64,000 nucleotides of DNA from Acidianus infernus (GTDB taxonomy: Archaea > Thermoproteota > Thermoprotei_A > Sulfolobales > Sulfolobaceae): NCBI RefSeq assembly GCF_009729545.1, contig NZ_WFIY01000004.1, forward strand, positions 346,001 through 410,000. The letters run 5' to 3'. Of this stretch, positions 24,262-32,909 are shown in pieces; position 1 is the stretch's first letter; each line of letters begins with the position of its first letter. The position numbers and the translations under genes were made by a program. The notes under the pieces are model-generated. The model searched no databases, was not told the origin of the DNA, and was given only the letters and a program-made list of their open reading frames with translations.

Positions 24262-26451
24262 TTACATTAGAGGTAGTGTTAATACCCAAGGAACTGGTCT
24301 TACGAATGTTAAGTTGATTACTATACCCTTTCCTATTAATATTGGATCGTGTAGTACATAACCATAAGTGCCAGACTTTGTTAATCCCCAAGTCCACATG
24401 TTGGCTCCGCAAGATGGTGTCATAATTACTGTTATAAACGGTTTAGATGCTACATAGTGGAATGATACGCAGTTATTTATTGCATAAGCGAATACTAGGA
24501 ACGGTACTTGTCCTGGTTCTGGAGCAGTTACGTTTTGCGGTGCATAGAATACTACAGAGAAGTTGAACGTTGTTAGAGTAGTTCCACTAGGTGTAGTTAT
24601 AGTAGTTCCAGGCTGTATAACTACTAATATATTTCCGGCCACTACTACACCGCCAGTTATTCCGTTTACCTCATAAGTATAGTCTGCTATTGGAGATAAT
24701 CCAAATACTTGCTTTGGTGTAACGCTTACTGGAGTTGGAGGCATTCCAACTGGTTCGCAAGAGCTTTCGAAGATCCATAATACTGGCTTAAAGAACTGGT
24801 TATTCACTATTACTCCATTTCCATATATCCAATGGTCTGCAAACTTGTAACTTCCTCCTATGTATGCTGTACCATTAAACGTTCCGCCAAACCACGTCCA
24901 TGATGTCCAAGTATCTGGTGCATAAACTATTGTTATTGCAGGATCTGGAGATCCACTGGCATTTACTAATGCATACTTAGGAGATATTTGACCGTTTATA
25001 GCAAATGCGAATGCGTATGTAGGTGTTAAGTTGAAGAAGTCTTGGGCTGGAGGCATTACTGCTTGTAAGCTGAAGGTGATTAAAGAGAAGTTATATATGC
25101 TTACCATACTTCCATTAGGTAACATTGCATAAGTTCCAGGCTTTATGACAGTGACTATGTTGCCTTCTTGTAATATTGCTCCTTGAGAAGCGTTTACAGT
25201 TACTGTATCTTCACCAATTACCTTGAATAATGGCATATTTAGATTATAGTATAAGGTATCTTGTAATATTGGAATCATTTTTGCGTTAAATATCTGTTTT
25301 TCTATCTGCCAGGATGCTGTAGTCGAGTTATATTGTAAGTATGTAACTAAATTAACGTGAATATCATAGATGTTGGGGAACCCTGGTTCTCCCTGGTTTA
25401 CGAAACCTATGAATGGCGTAACATTTGCAACTACTACTGCCATTGTTCCAGATGGAGATAATTGAACACTTACGCTAGGTGGTACAGCAGTTCCATTAGG
25501 TAATAAGTTCTGTGAATACTCTGCAACAAATATGAAGTAGCTATCCCATGTGAAGAAGAAACTCTCTATTTTTGATATTCCAGTATAATTACCTGGTGTG
25601 AAAACTGGGGGTAACTGTCCAGTAACTTCTAAAACAGCATTTGGCGCAAAATTCTGTGCGATAGTTGTAGGATTAAACTCTCCACCAAGACCGTTTATCT
25701 CTGATAATACTTCGCTTAATACTACATTAGATTCTAATGTGTGTTGAGATGGATATCCAGCTATAACTGCAGAAGGTGGTAACTCATTACCTATCCATGT
25801 AAGTGAAGTTATTTCCATCTTTCCATTAATCTCTTGGACTATGATTGTGTTAGATGCGTTAAATACTTGTAAATATATAGGATCATTGGTAGGCGCTACG
25901 AAGAACTGAACCACGTCCGTAACTTCATAGGTATTATGCGAAATTTGAGTTATTGTTGGTAATGCTGTAGTATAGAAGTATACAGTCTCATAAGTTGAGA
26001 AGAAGTCTGCTAGCCACGTATTATTGAATGATTCTAAATTGTATGTTCCTGGGAATGGTACTCCTTCTATTTTTGCAGTAAAGTTTTGAGCTAAATAAGG
26101 TAATACATCATTAGGATTCTCTATTGATATTCCATCATATAACTCTAAAACTGCGTCTAATGCTGCTCCTTCTGCATTTTGATTATATAAGCTCTTATAC
26201 ATCATATAAAGCTTTGAATAGTTTTCTGCTTCTTTCATATATGTACTTTCATTTTGTTGAGCTTTCTGTAGTTGAGCTACTAGCGAAGAATAGGAGGAGT
26301 TAAGAGAGGCATATGAGCTACTGAGCGAAGAATAGGATGAAGATAGAGAAGAATAGCTGCTTGATGTTGAAGAATATTCATAAAAACCAATTGCTGCTAC
26401 TATTAATAGTATAACGATTACTCCTACTAGGGCTACAACTTTTCCTTCCAT
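24262..26451 (-). CDS. Large glycosylated surface protein with duplicated modules
   Basis: A 729-aa extracellular protein I cannot name. A membrane anchor or signal (LVGVIVILLIVAAIGFYEY) is at residues 8-26. A serine-rich coiled-coil repeat SSSYSSL runs over about 28-65. Two NTF2/SnoaL-like modules follow (about 95-215 and 240-390), then two beta-rich modules (about 410-560 and 580-725). Each of the last pair begins with a V-x-G strand and a 'I-x-PGT' turn and ends with a W-rich strand pattern. Many N-x-S/T sites suggest N-glycosylation. Only two cysteines clusters occur, near the C-terminus. The protein may be anchored in or under the S-layer. Confidence 0.75.
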   Translation of the reverse strand: MEGKVVALVGVIVILLIVAAIGFYEYSSTSSSYSSLSSSYSSLSSSYASLNSSYSSLVAQLQKAQQNESTYMKEAENYSKLYMMYKSLYNQNAEGAALDAVLELYDGISIENPNDVLPYLAQNFTAKIEGVPFPGTYNLESFNNTWLADFFSTYETVYFYTTALPTITQISHNTYEVTDVVQFFVAPTNDPIYLQVFNASNTIIVQEINGKMEITSLTWIGNELPPSAVIAGYPSQHTLESNVVLSEVLSEINGLGGEFNPTTIAQNFAPNAVLEVTGQLPPVFTPGNYTGISKIESFFFTWDSYFIFVAEYSQNLLPNGTAVPPSVSVQLSPSGTMAVVVANVTPFIGFVNQGEPGFPNIYDIHVNLVTYLQYNSTTASWQIEKQIFNAKMIPILQDTLYYNLNMPLFKVIGEDTVTVNASQGAILQEGNIVTVIKPGTYAMLPNGSMVSIYNFSLITFSLQAVMPPAQDFFNLTPTYAFAFAINGQISPKYALVNASGSPDPAITIVYAPDTWTSWTWFGGTFNGTAYIGGSYKFADHWIYGNGVIVNNQFFKPVLWIFESSCEPVGMPPTPVSVTPKQVFGLSPIADYTYEVNGITGGVVVAGNILVVIQPGTTITTPSGTTLTTFNFSVVFYAPQNVTAPEPGQVPFLVFAYAINNCVSFHYVASKPFITVIMTPSCGANMWTWGLTKSGTYGYVLHDPILIGKGIVINLTFVRPVPWVLTLPLM

Positions 26452-26478
26452 TTTTGTTCAGCAAAAAAGCGTTGTGAG

Positions 26479-26487
26479 TATTAAAAA
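26479..26487 (-). promoter_or_regulatory. TATA box of the surface-protein gene
   Basis: On the minus strand TTTTTAATA is centred 32 bases before the ATG at 26451, giving a leader of about six bases. Confidence 0.5.
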
Positions 26488-26778
26488 GGATTTACCCAAA
26501 TTTGCGTGTGATATAAATAATAAGGAAAAATAGCGTATTTTGTAATTATTATTGTGTTACCTATCTTTAATGTTATATATAATTGTCAGGCAATATTTAT
26601 AATACATTATAACATTAAAATAACATAATAACTAAAACATCTAGGTTATCTTCATATCTATGAATTTCAAAATAAAAAATACAAAAAGGAAAGAGATATT
26701 GTTAAATATAGATGAGGTAGAAGAGGATAAGTCAAGAGATCGAATAAAACAAAGAAAATAAAATTAAGGATTTGGAAA

Positions 26779-26913
26779 ATGTATAGAGTAATCCTTGAGT
26801 TATTAATGTTAGGTGCTAAAAATTTTACGAAATTTCAAAAAGATATTGGAAATGTAAATCCAGATAAGATATTTGTTGAGCATAATTTTAGTAACTTTTT
26901 TTTAAAAAAATGA
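26779..26913 (+). other. Short frame resembling a winged-helix fragment (doubtful)
   Basis: A 44-aa frame starts MYRVILELLMLGAKNFTKFQ. The pattern 'V-I-L-E-L-L-x-x-G-A-K-x-F-x-x-F-x-x-x-I-G' resembles the first helices of winged-helix regulators, but it ends early in FFLKK. The preceding 33-aa frame (26660-26761) is in another phase. It may be a decayed regulator gene or a chance frame. Confidence 0.2.
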
Positions 26914-26987
26914 ATTAATATAAATGTTTTCGTATACTCCTTAACTGTTGCTAAGGACTTTGAGCCTATTGGCTTTTAAGATAGAAG

Positions 26988-27015
26988 ATAAGTACACTTC
27001 AGTACTTATGTTTTT
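26988..27015 (+). terminator. Hairpin followed by T-run
   Basis: ATAAGTAC and GTACTTAT form a perfect 8-bp stem with a 6-base loop (26988-27009), directly followed by GTTTTT. A smaller stem AGCC/GGCT followed by TTTT lies about 25 bases upstream. Together they look like a transcription end on the plus strand, though no clear gene precedes them. Confidence 0.35.
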
Positions 27016-27283
27016 ATAATTTAGATTATATGGAGGAAAATTATAAATTAATCCTTAAGAGATTATGAATACATAAAGATGATAATTGAGATATTTAACA
27101 TTAGCTATAGAATACTTGGAAAATTCTAAATTGAAAGATACTTTATAAATATAAGTTAACCATTGAAGGCATTGTTAGCATCACTTCTACAATTAATGAA
27201 GACTCAGAAGATTACCAAATTTTTCTCATATGTTGCCTACGAGTATATTAATGGAGATAAGCTCTCAAGTAATGAAATTATCA

Positions 27284-27358
27284 CGGACCCGCCGGGATTC
27301 GAACCCGGGATCACAGGCTCCGAAGGCCTGCGCTTTGTCCTGGCTAAGCTACGGGTCC
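27284..27358 (-). tRNA. tRNA-Arg (anticodon TCG)
   Basis: A complete cloverleaf is read on the minus strand. The acceptor stem is GGACCCG/CGGGTCC, with TA at positions 8-9, and the D stem is GCTT/AAGC. The anticodon stem is CAGGC/GCCTG with loop CTTCGGA, giving anticodon TCG (Arg, CGA codons). The T arm is CCGGG-TTCGAAT-CCCGG with discriminator G. The length is 75 nt, with no intron and no encoded CCA. It lies between the AT-rich gap and DNA polymerase B1. Confidence 0.93.
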
Positions 27359-27380
27359 TTGAGTTAAATTATTTTCTCTG

Positions 27381-27389
27381 TATAATAAA
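27381..27389 (-). promoter_or_regulatory. TATA box of tRNA-Arg
   Basis: On the minus strand TTTATTATA is centred about 27 bases before the first base of the mature tRNA, the usual crenarchaeal tRNA promoter distance. Confidence 0.5.
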
Positions 27390-27401
27390 TGAAACCCTAA
27401 T

Positions 27402-27409
27402 GCTTAAAG
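27402..27409 (+). promoter_or_regulatory. TATA box of DNA polymerase B1
   Basis: GCTTAAAG with purines before it (GAAACCCTAAT) is centred about 27 bases before the GTG at 27433 and so supports that start as leaderless. Confidence 0.5.
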
Positions 27410-27432
27410 AGTATTTCTTCCATTTATATATT

Positions 27433-30060
27433 GTGGCAAAACAGATTACGCTCTTTGATTTCTCAATAAAACAAGAGTCTCATGATGAAGGAAAAGGAGT
27501 AGAGAAAGAAAAGGAAGAAGTGCAACAATTGGAAGTCGAGAATAAGAGAGGACAAGTTGAGTGGATTAAGGAAGCTAAAGAAGGTAGGACTTACTACCTA
27601 CTAGGTGTGGATTATGATGGTAAAAAAGGGAAGGCAGTGATGAAATTATACGATCCTGAAACTCAAGAGGCGGCTATACTTTATGATAATACTGGTCATA
27701 AGTCCTATTTCTTAGTAGATTTAGATCCTGAAAAAGTTAGGAAAATAGCTAAGATTATTAGAGATCCTTCCTTTGACCATTTAGAGGTAGTAACCAAGAT
27801 CGATCCTTATACTTGGAAGCCTATTACTTTGACCAAGATTGTAGTTAAAGATCCTTTAGCAGTAAGAAGGATGAGAAACTACGTTCCTAAAGCTTATGAA
27901 GCTCACATAAAGTATTTCAATAACTATATTTATGACATGCAGTTAATTCCAGGAATGCCTTATAAAGTGAATAAGGGTAGGCTAGAAGCTATTATTCCTA
28001 AAGTTGATACTGAAGAAGTTACTAAAGCTTTCCAAGATTCAGATGAAGTAACGAAAGAGATGGCTTTACAATGGGCTCCGCTCTTTGAGTCTGAAATACC
28101 TTCAATTAAGAGGGTTGCAGTAGATATTGAAGTTTTTACTCCAATGAAAGGTAGGGTTCCAGATCCCTATAAGGCAGAATTTCCGATCATAAGCATATCT
28201 TTAGCTGGTAGCGATGGATTAAAGAAAGTTTTAGTAATAGAAAGGGAAGACGTAGGTGAGGGAAATACAAACAATGAAGGAATATCTGTAGAGAAATTCA
28301 AGACCGAGAGAGAAATGCTATCAAGGTTTTTTGAAATAGTGAAAACTTATCCTCTACTCTTAACGTTTAACGGCGATGATTTTGACGTTCCTTACATTTA
28401 CTTTAGATCTTTAAAGTTAGGTTTCTTTCCAGAGGAAATTCCTTTTGATATTGGAAGTAGAGAAACTAAATTCCTTCCAGGCTTTCATATAGATCTCTAT
28501 AGGTTCTTCTTTAATAAGGCAGTAAGGAATTATGCATTTGAAGGAAAGTATAGTGAATATAACTTAGACGCAGTAGCAAGTGCTTTGCTCGGGATGTCTA
28601 AGGTTAAAGTTGATAGTCTAATTAGTGATCTAGATATTTCCAAGCTTATCCAATATAACTTTAGAGATTCGGAAATTACATTAAAGCTCACAACATTTAA
28701 TAATGATTTAACTTGGAAATTAATAGTACTTTTTGCTAGGATATCCAAATTAGGAATTGAAGAACTGACTAGAACAGAAATCTCAGCTTGGGTAAAGAAT
28801 CTTTACTATTGGGAGCATAGAAGAAGGAATTGGTTAATTCCTTTAAAAGAAGAAATATTGGAAAGATCGTCAACGCTAAAGACTTCGGCAATAATTAAAG
28901 GTAAAGGATATAAGGGAGCAGTAGTAATTGACCCACCAGTAGGAGTTTTCTTTAACGTTACGGTATTAGACTTTGCCTCTCTGTACCCTTCAATTATTAG
29001 GACTTGGAATTTAAGTTATGAAACAGTTGATATTGAAAATTGTAAGAACGTAGTTGACGTTAAAGATGAGACCGGTCAAGTCCTTCATCACGTTTGCATG
29101 GATAGACCGGGAATAACTGCAGTTATTACTGGCTTACTTAGGGACTTTAGGGTTAAGATATATAAGAAAAAGTCGAAGCAAAAAGATCTAGATCCTGAAC
29201 GTAAAATGATGTATGAAGTAGTACAAAGGGGTATGAAGGTGTTTATTAACGCAACTTATGGAGTATTTGGAGCAGAAAGCTTCCCGCTTTATGCGCCAGC
29301 AGTAGCAGAAAGCGTTACAGCCCTAGGTAGATATGTAATTACTAGCACAGTTAAAAAAGCCCAAGAGGTTGGAACTAGAGTTCTTTACGGCGATACTGAT
29401 TCATTGTTCTTATATCAGCCGACACAGGAGCAATTGAATACCATAATTAAATGGGTAAAGGAGAACTTTAAGTTGGATCTAGAGCTCGATAAAAGTTATA
29501 GATTTGTAGCGTTCTCAGGATTGAAAAAGAACTACTTTGGAGTTTTCACAGATTCCACGTTTGATATAAAAGGAATGTTAGCTAAGAAAAGAAATACTCC
29601 GGAGTTCTTGAAGGAGGCATTTAAAGAAGTTAAAGATCTAATGGGTACTATAAATTCTCCTTCAGATCTTGAAAAGGTAAAGAAGGAGATTGCAGAGAAA
29701 GTAAAGAGCGTTTATGATAAGTTAAAGAATAAGGAATATAACCTAGATGAGTTAGCCTTTAGAGTTATGCTTTCTAAAGATTTGGATTCTTATACTAAGA
29801 ATACTCCACAGCATGTAAAAGCAGCAATGCAATTAAGAGCCCTAGGAATTCAAGTATTACCTAGGGATATGATACTATTTGTTAAGGTAAAAAGTAAGGA
29901 AGGAGTAAAGCCAGTACAATTAGCTAAGTTGACAGAGATAGATTTGGATAAGTATTATGATGCAGTAAAAAGTACTTTTGAGCAGCTGTTAAAGTCTCTA
30001 GGCATTAGCTGGGACGAAATAGCATCTACAATATCTATAGATTCTTTCTTCAAATTTTAA
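27433..30060 (+). CDS. dpo1: DNA polymerase B1 (replicative, family B)
   Basis: The main replicative polymerase of Sulfolobales, 875 aa. The 3'-5' exonuclease motifs are DIEVFTP, FNGDDFDVPYIYFR and YNFRDSEIT. Polymerase motifs are DFASLYPSII (A), FINATYGVFGAES (B) and YGDTDSLF (C). The product closely resembles S. solfataricus Dpo1 as I remember it, including the start VAKQITLFDF. I chose GTG at 27433 because of that match and the TATA box. The frame stays open upstream to 27163, but that extension reads across tRNA-Arg and cannot be coding. It ends 16 bases from the convergent acidic-tail gene. Confidence 0.97.
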   Translation: MAKQITLFDFSIKQESHDEGKGVEKEKEEVQQLEVENKRGQVEWIKEAKEGRTYYLLGVDYDGKKGKAVMKLYDPETQEAAILYDNTGHKSYFLVDLDPEKVRKIAKIIRDPSFDHLEVVTKIDPYTWKPITLTKIVVKDPLAVRRMRNYVPKAYEAHIKYFNNYIYDMQLIPGMPYKVNKGRLEAIIPKVDTEEVTKAFQDSDEVTKEMALQWAPLFESEIPSIKRVAVDIEVFTPMKGRVPDPYKAEFPIISISLAGSDGLKKVLVIEREDVGEGNTNNEGISVEKFKTEREMLSRFFEIVKTYPLLLTFNGDDFDVPYIYFRSLKLGFFPEEIPFDIGSRETKFLPGFHIDLYRFFFNKAVRNYAFEGKYSEYNLDAVASALLGMSKVKVDSLISDLDISKLIQYNFRDSEITLKLTTFNNDLTWKLIVLFARISKLGIEELTRTEISAWVKNLYYWEHRRRNWLIPLKEEILERSSTLKTSAIIKGKGYKGAVVIDPPVGVFFNVTVLDFASLYPSIIRTWNLSYETVDIENCKNVVDVKDETGQVLHHVCMDRPGITAVITGLLRDFRVKIYKKKSKQKDLDPERKMMYEVVQRGMKVFINATYGVFGAESFPLYAPAVAESVTALGRYVITSTVKKAQEVGTRVLYGDTDSLFLYQPTQEQLNTIIKWVKENFKLDLELDKSYRFVAFSGLKKNYFGVFTDSTFDIKGMLAKKRNTPEFLKEAFKEVKDLMGTINSPSDLEKVKKEIAEKVKSVYDKLKNKEYNLDELAFRVMLSKDLDSYTKNTPQHVKAAMQLRALGIQVLPRDMILFVKVKSKEGVKPVQLAKLTEIDLDKYYDAVKSTFEQLLKSLGISWDEIASTISIDSFFKF

Positions 30061-30076
30061 ATGAAAACAAAGAAAT

Positions 30077-30508
30077 TTATTCTTCTTCTTCCTCTTCTCC
30101 GCTATCTTGAGGTTTTTCTTCCGAAGTAACTCCTTGTGCGTATTCAATCAATTCTTTCTTAAGGTCGTCGTTTAGATAATAAGAGACGACGTAAACTTTC
30201 TTGTCTTGGAAATTTTCTTCTTGCCATATATTGTCATAACTTATTATGAATATTGGTATTTTCAGTATTGCAGCAGATTTTTCTTTTCCTGCTAAGAAGT
30301 TCTTTACAGCTTCATAAACGTCTGGTTTTAAAGGTAATGGTAATTTAGCTTCTTGTGAGTCTTTCATGATTATAAAATCCGACGTGAGCTCGTTCCATTC
30401 TTTTAGTGCTTCAATAGCAGTATTTCTTACTACTTCTGCTAGGTCTCCTTCTGTTATTTTTTCTGACGTTATTTTTCCATTCTCACTTTTGAGAATTATA
30501 ACTTTCAC
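30077..30508 (-). CDS. DUF2286-like acidic-tailed protein
   Basis: A 143-residue soluble protein with a strongly acidic C-terminus ending in six glutamates. The N-terminal pattern (MKVIILKSENGKI, AIEALKEWNELTSDF) resembles the archaeal DUF2286 family, of unknown function. It starts with GTG overlapping the aKMT stop (GTGA), so the two are co-translated, and it is convergent with DNA polymerase B1. Sulfolobus PolB1 has small accessory subunits, one (PBP1) with an acidic tail. Whether this protein is related is only a guess from tail and position. Confidence 0.6.
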   Translation of the reverse strand: MKVIILKSENGKITSEKITEGDLAEVVRNTAIEALKEWNELTSDFIIMKDSQEAKLPLPLKPDVYEAVKNFLAGKEKSAAILKIPIFIISYDNIWQEENFQDKKVYVVSYYLNDDLKKELIEYAQGVTSEEKPQDSGEEEEEE

Positions 30509-30990
30509 TTATGTTCACCTATAACATAAAGGTAAACTATATGGTTCATATTTCCGTCTTCAACCTTGACTACTTCTTTCGGAGTCCAGCCTCTCATTTC
30601 GAACTCGTGTGAAACTACTCTAGTTCCTGGCTTAAGCTCTTTTTCTAATTTAGGCTTAAGCATTTCGTTTACATTTGTTAATAAAAACATTGTAACTACT
30701 GTTGCTTCTGATAGATCTATATCAAAAAAGTTACCCTTTTCGATTATTACTTTCCCTTCAACACCATTCTTTTTAACGTTCTCTAAAGCTTCTTTTATTC
30801 TTTCGTCGTTAATATCTATGCCTACCGCTTTTTTTGCATTAAATTCTTTTGCTGCAGTTATTACAATCCTCCCGTCTCCACAACCTAAATCATATACTAT
30901 GTCTTCTGGTCCTACTTTTGCTATTTCTAGCATTTTCCTTACAACTGGTTCAGGTGTTGGTACATATGGAACATGTGGTGTGTATGTCAT
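30505..30990 (-). CDS. Protein lysine methyltransferase aKMT
   Basis: A 161-aa class I SAM methyltransferase matching aKMT of Sulfolobus islandicus, which methylates many lysines on DNA-binding and other proteins. The SAM loop is VYDLGCGDGRI; further conserved parts are PHVPYVPTPE near the start, VTMFLLTNVNEMLKPKLE, and VVSHEFEMRGW. The start at 30990 (MTYTPHVPY) matches the family; an in-frame start at 31005 would add five residues. It overlaps the downstream acidic-tail gene by 4 bases. Confidence 0.88.
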   Translation of the reverse strand: MTYTPHVPYVPTPEPVVRKMLEIAKVGPEDIVYDLGCGDGRIVITAAKEFNAKKAVGIDINDERIKEALENVKKNGVEGKVIIEKGNFFDIDLSEATVVTMFLLTNVNEMLKPKLEKELKPGTRVVSHEFEMRGWTPKEVVKVEDGNMNHIVYLYVIGEHK

Positions 30991-31012
30991 TTTTAACCAC
31001 TTCAAATAATGT

Positions 31013-31327
31013 TTATGAAGTTAGGCTTTTTATTTTATTTAGAGCTTCTTCTTTGCCTTTTGTTGAGTCAGCTTTTAAATCTGCTCCCAATGGCATTTTA
31101 GTTAAAATAGGAACTATTTTACCGTCTTCTAACTCTACGAATAATTGAGGTAGCCAAGACATTCCTAAATCGTCCTTTTCTCCATAATCTGCTAAAAATG
31201 AGTAATCCTCCATTTTTACTTCCTTTTCAATTCCCAACTCTTTTGATAGTTGCTCTGTAACATTTAGGAATGCCTTATGCATTGGGTGTGCTTCTGACGT
31301 TACGAGGATTAACTTTTTAGCTTTCAT
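31013..31327 (-). CDS. Small thioredoxin-fold-like protein without cysteines
   Basis: A 104-residue cytoplasmic protein I do not recognise. It begins MKAKKLILVTSEAHPMHKAF and has SWLPQLFVELEDGKIVPI in the middle, which looks like the cis-proline and beta-strand region of a thioredoxin fold. There is no cysteine, so it cannot be a thiol oxidoreductase. The ATG at 31327 is preferred; the frame extends to 31495, but that would run antisense through the divergent phosphotransferase. It is 22 bases upstream of aKMT and probably in the same operon. Confidence 0.62.
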   Translation of the reverse strand: MKAKKLILVTSEAHPMHKAFLNVTEQLSKELGIEKEVKMEDYSFLADYGEKDDLGMSWLPQLFVELEDGKIVPILTKMPLGADLKADSTKGKEEALNKIKSLTS

Positions 31328-31379
31328 AACAATCTCACTCACAATCTCATGAAACTGGTTTAAAACAGTAGTGGTAACG

Positions 31380-31955
31380 ATGATTACCAGATTAAGGAGG
31401 GAAAGTAAGAGGATATTAAGGCCTATAGCTAACGTATTAGCAAAAAATGGAGTAAAAGCTAACGAAATTACTATAATAGGGCTTGTCCTTTCCATTGTTT
31501 ATTTTATCATATTATACATTTCAAAAAATCCACTCTACGGTGCAATATTACTTGCTATATCTTCATTTTCTGACGCATTAGACGGTGAGGTTGCAAGAAT
31601 ATCTGGAACAGCCGGAAACAAAGGTGCGTTTTTAGACTCTTCTCTAGATAGAGTAGAAGACACATTATTTTTAAGTCCTTTGGTACTATATTTTCAACCT
31701 TTACTAGTTTCGCTTCTTGTAGGAATTTCGCTAATTATTCCATATTTAAGAGCTAGAGCAGAAGCTTTAGGAATTAAAGCTGAGGGAAGAGGTATAATAG
31801 AAAGGGGAGAAAGAATAATCTTCACGATGATAATCCTTATTTTGATATTCTTCAATTTTACATTTACTATCTATATATTTTATCTATTTATCGTATTATC
31901 AATAGTTACCGTAATTCAAAGGTTTCAACTAATATTATCTAATCTACCAAAATAG
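31380..31955 (+). CDS. CDP-alcohol phosphatidyltransferase family protein
   Basis: A ~191-aa membrane protein that transfers a phospho-alcohol from a CDP-activated lipid. The full family motif D-x2-DG-x2-AR-x8-G-x3-D-x3-D is visible from SDALDGEVARI to LDSSLDRVED. Five or six hydrophobic helices follow the N-terminal amphipathic stretch. In an organism that makes inositol phosphate (ino1 at 23015) archaetidylinositol-phosphate synthase is the most likely activity; this is inference. The start is ATG 31380, with GTG 31371 also in frame. The 3' end overlaps priL by 31 bases. Confidence 0.85.
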   Translation: MITRLRRESKRILRPIANVLAKNGVKANEITIIGLVLSIVYFIILYISKNPLYGAILLAISSFSDALDGEVARISGTAGNKGAFLDSSLDRVEDTLFLSPLVLYFQPLLVSLLVGISLIIPYLRARAEALGIKAEGRGIIERGERIIFTMIILILIFFNFTFTIYIFYLFIVLSIVTVIQRFQLILSNLPK

Positions 31956-32857
31956 AGTTGTAAAGGATTTTTTACCCCGCACTCTGATACGCATAAGTTC
32001 ATTTTCTTTAGCTGTGTACAGTTGTAAACTATGTATCTAGTTTTTCTTTCTTTTATAAAATGATTTAAGAAGTCCTCGGGATTTTGAATGCCGTTGTTTT
32101 TAAGCATAGTTATTATCGAATCCGTACTACTGCCTATATCTATCATATAAACAGTGAGAATTTTTAGTTCTTCTTCGCTTTTTTTATCCTTCTTAAATAA
32201 GGCAGAAATACAAGGTGGCGTTATACCTTTTCTCAGAAAGAGTAAATCCCTTATAGTATCTGGGATCTCTGACAAAGGAATTGGCTTTACTAGGCTCATC
32301 ATTTTTTCGTAGATAACTTCCTTTGCCAAGCTTAGCAATGTCTTTCTATCTATAAAGACATATCCATCTTTAAGAATTCTTTCTGATAACGAAAACTTAG
32401 AATTCTTCCTTAGATTTTTAGTTAGTCTTAGATAATCTATGAAATAAATTGCATAATTTAGAACAACTTTTCCCTTAGTTACATGGTATTCAATTTTCTT
32501 CTTTTCAACTTTTATTCCTAGAAAATTAGCCATTTCAAGTAAATTTTCCTCGTCTTCTTTCTCTAAATCCTCTGCAAAAAGTTCAGCCTCTTTTCTACAA
32601 ACTTTTTCTGCGATTTTTTTATCTCCTAGAACTGAAAGTATTAGAAGAACGGAATAAAATAATAATTGAGGATTTTTAGTGTCCTTGTAATGTTTTATAT
32701 CCTCACCCTTAATTATCCTATTTATCCTTTCCTTAGCTTCTTTTATTGTATCTCCATTATTCGAAATTACGTCGTAAAAAGATAAGCCCCCATATCTTGA
32801 GAGAACTTGTTCTAAACTGACTCTAAATGGATAAGCTTCAGTATTTACTATTGCCAC
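31925..32857 (-). CDS. priL: DNA primase large subunit PriL
   Basis: PriL (310 aa) binds the catalytic PriS and helps start RNA/DNA primers. The C-terminal Fe-S domain shows the expected four cysteines: ITPPCISALF, then YNC, LC and EC in the last 35 residues. The start GTG at 32857 lies about 27 bases from the palindromic TATA box at 32881-32888, so it should be leaderless. It is divergent from metG and convergent, overlapping by 31 bases, with the phosphotransferase. Confidence 0.9.
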   Translation of the reverse strand: MAIVNTEAYPFRVSLEQVLSRYGGLSFYDVISNNGDTIKEAKERINRIIKGEDIKHYKDTKNPQLLFYSVLLILSVLGDKKIAEKVCRKEAELFAEDLEKEDEENLLEMANFLGIKVEKKKIEYHVTKGKVVLNYAIYFIDYLRLTKNLRKNSKFSLSERILKDGYVFIDRKTLLSLAKEVIYEKMMSLVKPIPLSEIPDTIRDLLFLRKGITPPCISALFKKDKKSEEELKILTVYMIDIGSSTDSIITMLKNNGIQNPEDFLNHFIKERKTRYIVYNCTQLKKMNLCVSECGVKNPLQLYFGRLDNIS

Positions 32858-32880
32858 AGTTTTACTTATTCTCGCAACTT

Positions 32881-32888
32881 TTTATAAA
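32881..32888. promoter_or_regulatory. Palindromic TATA box shared by priL and metG
   Basis: TTTATAAA is its own reverse complement. Its centre (32884.5) is 25.5 bases from the metG ATG (32910) and 27.5 from the priL GTG (32857). One box therefore suits two divergent leaderless transcripts. Confidence 0.6.
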
Positions 32889-32909
32889 TCAGCTGTGCTT
32901 ATTAAACCT

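Larger units (their letters stand above)
26452..27283. other. AT-rich gap next to tRNA-Arg
   Basis: No convincing gene fills these 832 bases. Contents seen: the surface-protein promoter; an inverted repeat AATGTTATA/TATAACATT at 26569-26577 and 26608-26616 with a smaller ATTG/CAAT pair inside; two very short frames (26660-26761, 33 aa, lysine-rich; 26779-26913, 44 aa); and a hairpin followed by T residues at 26988-27015. The gap abuts the 3' end of tRNA-Arg, a common archaeal integration point, and may be the scar of a lost element. I found no copy of the tRNA 3' end within the gap. Confidence 0.5.

Noticed and set aside
24218..24412. A 64-aa minus-strand frame.
   Set aside because: It mostly lies in another phase inside the 3' end of the surface-protein gene and matches nothing.
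26253..26370. Short DNA repeats, possibly a tandem repeat element.
   Set aside because: They encode the SSSYSSL coiled-coil repeats of the surface protein and are explained by the protein.
27163..27432. An N-terminal extension of DNA polymerase B1 of 90 residues.
   Set aside because: The open frame reads across tRNA-Arg in antisense and upstream of the TATA box; the polymerase family starts at AKQITLFDF.
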